A DNA stretch of 40,211 bases from Spirosoma endophyticum. GTDB taxonomy: Bacteria; Bacteroidota; Bacteroidia; Cytophagales; Spirosomataceae. Made by a program: the position numbers and the translations under genes. Shown here in pieces: positions 36,033-40,211 of the stretch (its first letter is position 1; each line of letters starts with the position of its first letter). The stretch lies in contig NZ_FOLQ01000033.1 in assembly GCF_900112365.1 (NCBI RefSeq), positions 1 through 40,211 on the forward strand, read 5' to 3'. A model generated the notes under the pieces. The model saw nothing but the letters and a program-made list of their open reading frames with translations, was not told where the DNA came from and searched no databases.

Positions 36033-36391
36033 GCTGGTTGGCTAAAACGGGTTTATCGTAAGCGGAGCCAATCGGATAGCTAACGGTTGGAATCACTCAA
36101 TTTTTTTGGTTAAAAATGCTATAGCTTTCAACGATGTAGTGCGTATAGGACTGTAGCCGTCTAGAGTAGGCATCGCCTGCGATTTGGGCCAATTCGCAGC
36201 AAAAAGGCTATCCATTCGATTGTGTTGTGCATACCGCGGCAAAACGGGTAGGGCGTTACGCTCATTAACCGTATAACCACGCAGCGGCCGTTAGTTTACT
36301 GATTTGTTCAACTGATTTGGGCTTAAGAAAAATCTACGTAAGTAATGAACAACCCCATCCAAAACCGATGCCAGTAGCGTGTCGGATGGTA
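36033..36391. other. Intergenic stretch with a 23-bp dyad
   Basis: I see no gene on either strand. The only structured element is the dyad at 36177-36199. A plus-strand frame starting at 36379 is the antisense shadow of the lipoprotein gene at 36392. Confidence 0.5.
36177..36199. promoter_or_regulatory. 23-bp near-perfect dyad
   Basis: CTGCGATTTGG-G-CCAATTCGCAG reads the same on both strands except for one pair and the centre. It lies 145 bp upstream of the minus-strand gene starting at 36032, so it could be an operator. No adjacent T run supports a terminator. Confidence 0.35.
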
Positions 36392-36916
36392 TTAGAAGCC
36401 TCTCGAACGTGGTCTTCCCGCCTTTACCCGTAACCAGTACAGATCAGCTCCATCAACGTCAGCATCCCCCATCAGTAAATGATGGGGGCAAATACGGAAA
36501 CCACCATCTTGTGGAAAGTAAAATGAAACCGCGCCAGACCGCCTCTTTTGCGTGGTATAGTCTACGGTCGGTGCTACATCTACTACATAGTGGACAATCT
36601 CGGGATGAGGTTGCGTTAAAAGAAGTCGTGCTGACCAGGTCGCTTCGTCCGCTTCATACAGGGTTAGTTGACCTTGCGGGCTTACGACCATCTCAACAGG
36701 TTTAGCCGGGAGCTTGTCAGATGTAGTACCCCAGCCGTTGGCTTTTATGCGCACTAATCGCCAGCGCCCGACAAACAATGAATGGGCTGACACAACGTCG
36801 TTCACATAATCACATGAATCCAGTTCCGTCCCTAACAGGTTGGTAGGCGTCGTCTTCCGGCTACAACTTAGGCTGAAGAGTAGTAACCCTATCACTAGTA
36901 ATTGCTTACGGCTCAT
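36392..36916 (-). CDS. Lipoprotein with lipocalin-like features
   Basis: 174 residues from ATG 36916, which gives a lipoprotein signal (MSRKQLLVIGLLLFSLSC). A longer in-frame start at 37123 reads backwards through the inverted repeat and is not credible. The mature part has FVGRWRLVRIKANGWGTTS, a GxW-type start as in lipocalin-like domains, then VEMVVSPQGQLTLYE and SFYFPQDGGFRIC. The role is unknown. Its start lies 27 bp inside the block from inverted-repeat copy 2. Confidence 0.65.
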   Translation of the reverse strand: MSRKQLLVIGLLLFSLSCSRKTTPTNLLGTELDSCDYVNDVVSAHSLFVGRWRLVRIKANGWGTTSDKLPAKPVEMVVSPQGQLTLYEADEATWSARLLLTQPHPEIVHYVVDVAPTVDYTTQKRRSGAVSFYFPQDGGFRICPHHLLMGDADVDGADLYWLRVKAGRPRSRGF

Positions 36917-36942
36917 GGGAAAGAAGTAAATAGGATGGCTGA

Positions 36943-37108
36943 CCCGCATGCTACGGATAGTACCGCGGTGGCCGGTACGCCGTGGTCCGGCATTCCGCTG
37001 GGCCGCCCCGCGGTGCGGTATCACTTGACAGGTACTAAGGTAAAGCGTCCACTTAAATGCCCCATTTTTGAAGCATATGTATGAAGATTCTGTCGTCTCA
37101 AGCAGGAG
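36943..37108 (+). repeat. 166-bp long inverted repeat, copy 2
   Basis: Inverted partner of 33018-33183 with the same length. In plus orientation it runs from CCCGCATGCTACGG through GC-rich dyads (GTACGCCGTGGTCCGG; CTGGGCCGCCCCGCGG), then CACTTGACAG and CGTCCACTTAAATGCCCC, to the start-codon motif at 37081-37108. The two copies enclose 33184-36942. Confidence 0.85.
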
Positions 37109-37365
37109 AGTTTTTTCAGACACGGAAATGACGACATTCCAAGCCTTGTTGCGTACGTCACACCTCCATTTTCCTTGACCTTAGGAATTTCCTCTCGAAC
37201 AGCGTCCAATATCTCCTCGGCTAGCGTCTGAATCCGCTGCTCAATAACTTGTAAAGGCTGTCCTGTTTCTTTAGCGATCCGCTCGGCTTCAAGTTGTTCA
37301 AGCACCCGTAAATGGGCTTGCGTTACTAACAGCAACTCCTTTAATTCAAGTATATCCAGGTGCAT
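37021..37365 (-). CDS. Hypothetical coiled-coil-like protein, C-terminus replaced by repeat
   Basis: 114 residues from ATG 37365. The first 70 or so residues are helical and charged (LELKELLLVTQAHLRVLEQL; ERIAKETGQPLQVIEQRIQT; EEILDAVREEIPKV), probably a coiled coil. From about residue 86 the frame runs backwards through inverted-repeat copy 2, so the Cys/Arg-rich tail is likely not native. The gene may be a truncated form of a longer protein. No family recognised. Confidence 0.5.
   Translation of the reverse strand: MHLDILELKELLLVTQAHLRVLEQLEAERIAKETGQPLQVIEQRIQTLAEEILDAVREEIPKVKENGGVTYATRLGMSSFPCLKKLSCLRRQNLHTYASKMGHLSGRFTLVPVK
37081..37131 (+). other. Start-codon motif M1 with 16-codon frame
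   Basis: ATGAAG-N7-CGTCTCAA-N3-GGAG at 37081-37108, continuing in frame to a TGA as MKILSSQAGEFFQTRK. It aligns to the motif at 37932, including the following TTTTTT. It may be a tiny peptide gene or the 5' end of a lost gene. Confidence 0.4.
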
Positions 37366-37400
37366 TTTCGGATGGTTAAGTTTACAGGCGGTAAGTTAAC

Positions 37401-37428
37401 ATGAAGGCTAATTCGTCTCAAGTTGGAG
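37401..37428 (+). other. Start-codon motif M2
   Basis: ATGAAG-N7-CGTCTCAA-N3-GGAG, read as MKANSSQVGA. It lies between the two minus-strand genes. It shares the motif but not the TTTTTT that follows M1 and M3. Confidence 0.4.
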
Positions 37429-37431
37429 CAT

Positions 37432-37866
37432 TTACATTAGACTCAGCTTTGTTTCGATATGCTGGATCAAGGTGCTTTCAAGCTCTGGCCCCTTTTGGTA
37501 AAATTGCTCATCAAGCTCTTCTAGCAGGTCATCATATTTCCCCACCGGCCACGTATCGATTACCTCATTACGTTCTTTAATATCAGTTGAAGGCTGCCCA
37601 CTGGGAAATAGCCTATTAATGCGCATTAGTAGGGTTGCTAGTTCCACAAAGCCCAGCCACTGGAGATCCTCGATCGTTTCCTGATTATAATCAGCGCCTG
37701 AATTATAGTAATGACTAATCAGGCCACCATTATTAACCTGATCGAGTAAGGATTGAACATTAATCCACACCCGCTCGTCTCTGGTCAGTGAACCATAATC
37801 GGCAAAAGCCTTGTCAACAAGGCTTTCCCAGTGAGCTTGAAAACCCAGCAAAGACTTATTCTTCAT
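37432..37866 (-). CDS. DUF4375 (DMP19-like) domain protein
   Basis: 144 residues from ATG 37866; an in-frame TTG six bases earlier adds two residues. The DUF4375 (PF14300) features are DERVWINVQSLLDQVNNGG, LISHYYNSGADYN, ETIEDLQWLGF, LMRINRLFPSGQPSTDI and LLEELDEQFYQ, covering nearly the whole protein, which is the normal family size. It is a cytoplasmic protein of unknown function; family members are often found next to other small accessory genes. It lies on the minus strand between motifs M2 and M3. Confidence 0.8.
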   Translation of the reverse strand: MKNKSLLGFQAHWESLVDKAFADYGSLTRDERVWINVQSLLDQVNNGGLISHYYNSGADYNQETIEDLQWLGFVELATLLMRINRLFPSGQPSTDIKERNEVIDTWPVGKYDDLLEELDEQFYQKGPELESTLIQHIETKLSLM

Positions 37867-37931
37867 CCCCAAAATTAGGATGTCTGACTCAATAATATTC
37901 GTTCGCTGAACGCCATCTTAACCTCAAACAT

Positions 37932-37979
37932 ATGAAGAATATTACGTCTCAATTGGGAGCGTTTTTTGATACACCTTAG
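37932..37979 (+). other. Start-codon motif M3 with 15-codon frame
   Basis: ATGAAG-N7-CGTCTCAA-N3-GGAG at 37932-37959, continuing in frame to TAG as MKNITSQLGAFFDTP. Together with M1 the pattern is MK-x-x-(S/T)-S-Q-x-G-x-F-F-x-T. Confidence 0.4.
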
Positions 37980-38062
37980 AATTTATTTGCCTTCGGTGGG
38001 TTATTTCGTTTTTAGGCTAATAGCAGCCTAGCAAACTAGGCCTCATAACTACCCCATCCCAA

Positions 38063-38078
38063 ATGCCGTGAGCGGCAT
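38063..38078. repeat. 16-bp perfect hairpin
   Basis: ATGCCG-TGAG-CGGCAT, a six-pair stem with a four-base loop. It shares TGAGCGG with the 16-bp unit at 13081 and has the same length, so it may be a relative. Confidence 0.4.
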
Positions 38079-38216
38079 GAGGATATTCCGTATAGCCAGG
38101 AGCACCCACCACCCGCTTTTTTTAGTGCGTTAACTACCTTCCAGATAAGTCACCTGAATAAATAGTCCATATTTGATACGAAACAGATAAATTGGTAATA
38201 GCTACCAGCCCAGTCT

Positions 38217-38236
38217 AAAACAGCCTTAGCTGTTTT
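38217..38236. terminator. Bidirectional terminator-like hairpin
   Basis: AAAACAGC-CTTA-GCTGTTTT has a perfect eight-pair stem with a T run on either strand. It lies upstream of the oxidoreductase gene and could stop transcription entering from either side. Confidence 0.45.
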
Positions 38237-38322
38237 GGCTAGCTTTTCGATCAGCAGGACTCAGATAACTCGGCCCGCACCCCGAACGAACACATGTACT
38301 GACCACTGAATGAGTAAAATAG

Positions 38323-39405
38323 ATGATCACTAAACAGCCTCATATTGTGGTGGTAGGCGCGGGTATTGTGGGGGCCAGCTTAGCTTACCACTTACAACGG
38401 GGTATGGCACAGGTTACCTTGCTGGATAAAGCGACCAATCTAGCGGATGGAGCAACGGCTAACTCATTCGGCTGGATTACCGTTAACCCCGAATCTCCTC
38501 AAACCTATATTACCCTGAGGCAACAAGCCATAGCGGATTGGCACCGACTGGAGAATGAACTGAAGGGACAACTCAACGTGAATTGGTCGGGTGCGTTGAC
38601 TTGGCTGGACGATCCGGCCCAGACCGAGCGTCTAGCGGGGAAGCTCATCGGGGCGGGTTATCCGGTGCAAGTGATCGATCAGCCACAAATACAATTGCTG
38701 GAGCCCAATTTAAAAAAGGTACCTTCCCGGGCCATGTTGGCTGAAGATGAAGGCGCAATAGATCCTAAACTAGCCCTACATGGGTTAATCACAGCCGCTC
38801 GCCAAGCTGGTGTCAGCTGTCAATTGGGGAATGAGGTCTTGTCATTGATGATGACCGGTTCCCGCCTTACCGGGGTGGTTACGGCTCATGGTGCGATAAC
38901 CGCTGACATAGTCGTGTTAGCCACTGGAGTGAATGCAGACTCCTTATGCCAGCCACTGGCGATCCACCTGCCCCTGACTAAATCACCTGCTATACTAGTG
39001 TCGTTTCATACTTCCCATCCGTTTGTGAACCGGATCGTTTCTTCCCCCTCACTGGAACTCCGAGCGGCTTCCCCCAGGCTGACGCTCAGTGCCGAAGATT
39101 ACCTGGATGACTCAATCGACAACAACCCCCAGGCCATAGCCCGGCGATGCTTGAACAACATAAAAGGACATTGGCACCAGGCGGGGCTACTGGTCCTCAC
39201 GAATGTTGCCGTAGGCAATCGACCTATCCCTGAAGACGGATTGCCTATCATCGGTCGAATACCCAGTATCGAAGGACTTTACGTGGCCGTGATGCATGCC
39301 GGCGTAACGCTGGCCGCTGTGGTTGGCCGACTGGTAGCCAGGGAGCTACTGAGCGATCAGGAGGAGGCTTTGCTGGCATCTTATCGCCACAGCAGATTTC
39401 ATTAA
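38323..39405 (+). CDS. FAD-dependent oxidoreductase of the DAO (glycine/D-amino-acid oxidase) family
   Basis: A 360-residue cytoplasmic flavoenzyme. The N-terminal FAD-binding motif is VVVGAGIVGASLAYHL (GxGxxG at 12-17) with the acidic end of strand two in LLDKA, and GATANSFGW is typical of DAO proteins. The middle has DEGAIDPKLALHGLI. ADIVVLATG is the second FAD motif, and the C-terminal GNRPIPEDGLPIIGRIP followed by GLYVAVMHAGVTLAAVVGR closes the FAD site. These enzymes oxidise primary or secondary amino acids or similar amines with oxygen or a quinone. The substrate cannot be read. It stands alone on the plus strand. Confidence 0.85.
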   Translation: MITKQPHIVVVGAGIVGASLAYHLQRGMAQVTLLDKATNLADGATANSFGWITVNPESPQTYITLRQQAIADWHRLENELKGQLNVNWSGALTWLDDPAQTERLAGKLIGAGYPVQVIDQPQIQLLEPNLKKVPSRAMLAEDEGAIDPKLALHGLITAARQAGVSCQLGNEVLSLMMTGSRLTGVVTAHGAITADIVVLATGVNADSLCQPLAIHLPLTKSPAILVSFHTSHPFVNRIVSSPSLELRAASPRLTLSAEDYLDDSIDNNPQAIARRCLNNIKGHWHQAGLLVLTNVAVGNRPIPEDGLPIIGRIPSIEGLYVAVMHAGVTLAAVVGRLVARELLSDQEEALLASYRHSRFH

Positions 39406-39416
39406 TTCAACTTGAC

Positions 39417-39584
39417 TTATGGATACAGCTGCTTGGTAGGAGCTACTATAGTAGGAGGTTATCCATAATTCACGTTAGTTTAAAAGTCTAATTAAGGACT
39501 CTCTCGCTCATTTATTGAGCGTTTGAAGAGATGGATAATACACTAGTACTAGGCTGAACTCTACTGACATACGGTTGTCAGTAG
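39417..39584. other. Three hairpins between the oxidoreductase and VOC genes
   Basis: TTATGGATA (39417-39425) pairs with TATCCATAA (39460-39468); CGCTCA-TTTAT-TGAGCG lies at 39505-39521; CTACTGACA-TACGGT-TGTCAGTAG lies at 39561-39584 and is followed by an AT-rich GCCTAATTTATTTT. The last could act as a terminator for the oxidoreductase gene. Confidence 0.4.
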
Positions 39585-39627
39585 GCCTAATTTATTTTGT
39601 GTGATTTAAAACAAACGCACAAGCGCC

Positions 39628-39876
39628 ATGATTTTTGCCTCCGTTCGCATTATTACTGCCAATATGAAACCCCTCGTCCGGTTCTACGAGCAGGTTACTG
39701 GCCTACCCGTGATTCAGTATACCGATGATTTCGCCGAATTACAGACCCCTTCGGCTACTTTAGCCATCGGCAGCACACGCACCCTGCAACTGTTCGGAGG
39801 AGACCATATCGCCAAGGCCGCCAGTAACCACTCCGCCATTATCGAATTCCGGGTAGAGGATGTTGATGGGGAGTAA
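39628..39876 (+). pseudogene. VOC-fold (glyoxalase/bleomycin-resistance type) protein, 3' end cut by IS630
   Basis: The first 80 codons of a vicinal-oxygen-chelate family protein: MIFASVRIITANMKPLVRFY with EQVTGLPVIQYT, FAELQTPSATLAIG, and HSAIIEFRVEDVDGE. Full-length members have about 120 residues, so the second half of the fold is missing. The frame ends at a TAA formed where the IS630-type element begins (39874). The gene was therefore probably inactivated by the insertion. The remainder should lie beyond the element, outside the window. Confidence 0.75.
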
Positions 39877-40211
39877 GTAGTCCGTGAGAAATAGTTTGCA
39901 TTATTTTCTAACTTGCCCTCATGGGACGAGTAAATACTCCGGTTCTAACCGATATCCAACGTGCCGATTTAGAACGTGAATTAAAAACCAATGATAGCCA
40001 TAGCTTTCGGATGCGTTGCCAAGCCATCCTACTCAAAGCGGCTGGCCGTAAATCGAAAGATGTTGCCCAGATTGTGGGCATGTGCCATGTGAGTGTTAAT
40101 AGCTGGCTGAAACGCTTTAAAACCGATGGACTCGCAGGACTACAAACCAAACCAGGACGGGGACGTAAACCCTTGCTGGATAAAGTAGCCGACAAAGATG
40201 CGGTGCTAGCC
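39876..40211 (+). mobile_element. IS630-family insertion sequence, left part
   Basis: The VOC reading frame is lost at a TA dinucleotide (39874-39875), the target that IS630/Tc1-like elements duplicate. The element seems to begin AGTAGTCCGTGAGAAATAG and carries a transposase gene from 39922. The right end is beyond the window. Confidence 0.65.
39922..40211 (+). CDS. IS630-family transposase, N-terminal part (runs off the window)
   Basis: Open from ATG 39922 to the window end, 96 codons. The sequence begins MGRVNTPVLTDIQRADLERE and contains FRMRCQAILLKAAGRKSKDV and VSVNSWLKRFKTDGLAGL followed by a K-P-G-R-G-R-K-P linker. This is the helix-turn-helix DNA-binding half of IS630 transposases; the DDE catalytic half lies outside. 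It drives transposition of the element that cut the VOC gene. Confidence 0.85.

Larger units (their letters stand above)
37867..38322. other. Intergenic stretch with repeat motif and hairpins
   Basis: No gene beyond a 15-codon frame at motif M3. It contains M3 (37932), a 16-bp perfect hairpin (38063) and a terminator-like stem (38217). Confidence 0.5.

Noticed and set aside
36379..36705. 108-codon plus-strand frame
   Set aside because: It is antisense to the lipoprotein gene at 36392-36916, which has a clear signal peptide.
37081..37959. CRISPR or integron array as an explanation of the repeated motif
   Set aside because: Repeats are not evenly spaced, there are no spacer-like units, and no cas or integron integrase gene is visible. 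The motif reads better as a shared coding start.
1..40211. tRNA, rRNA, riboswitch or replication origin
   Set aside because: I saw no clover-leaf with conserved T-arm, no rRNA segments and no recognisable riboswitch core or DnaA-box cluster by eye; a covariance-model scan could still find short RNAs.

Overview
The window comes from a member of the Bacteroidota, most likely a Cytophagales soil or freshwater bacterium of the Spirosoma kind. This rests on three SusC/SusD pairs, ECF sigma/FecR switches, many lipoprotein signal peptides, a -7-type promoter element (TAnnTTTG-like) and mid-GC DNA. The genus is my inference from gene style, not from a search.

Region 1 (1-13.6 kb): the tail of an IS3-family transposase and a gene-poor stretch lead into a first polysaccharide utilisation locus (PUL1, 889-11635). 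PUL1 runs ECF sigma, FecR anti-sigma, SusC with STN domain, SusD, S1-type sulfatase and GH92 alpha-mannosidase, and looks aimed at a sulfated, alpha-mannose-containing glycan. It is followed by about 2 kb of non-coding and dead IS DNA, including a decayed IS3-family element.

Region 2 (13.8-30.4 kb): PUL2 has its own ECF sigma and FecR, then two consecutive SusC/SusD pairs (only the first SusC has an STN signalling domain), a DUF1735-like surface lipoprotein, two paralogous WbsX/GH99-like enzymes and, between them, a secreted metallophosphoesterase. Mannose-active folds next to a phosphatase suggest a phosphorylated mannan or similar glycan (inference).

Region 3 (30.4-40.2 kb) is an accessory zone: a decayed IS4-type transposase, an OmpA-family lipoprotein, many small secreted or lipoprotein genes of unknown function, a membrane protein gene split by an in-frame TAG, a DUF4375 gene, an FAD-dependent oxidoreductase, and a VOC-fold gene cut by an IS630-family element that runs off the end.

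The most unusual signal is a family of 16-bp GC-rich units (about CGGGGCCGCCNNNGCG). They sit inside the two dead transposases, and removing exactly 16 nt restores the transposase reading at several sites. A related GC-rich palindrome cluster lies inside a 166-bp inverted repeat pair (33018-33183 and 36943-37108) that brackets 3.8 kb of small genes. The outer end of each repeat carries a conserved start-codon motif (ATGAA-N7-GTCTCAA-N3-GGAG) that occurs four times in the window.
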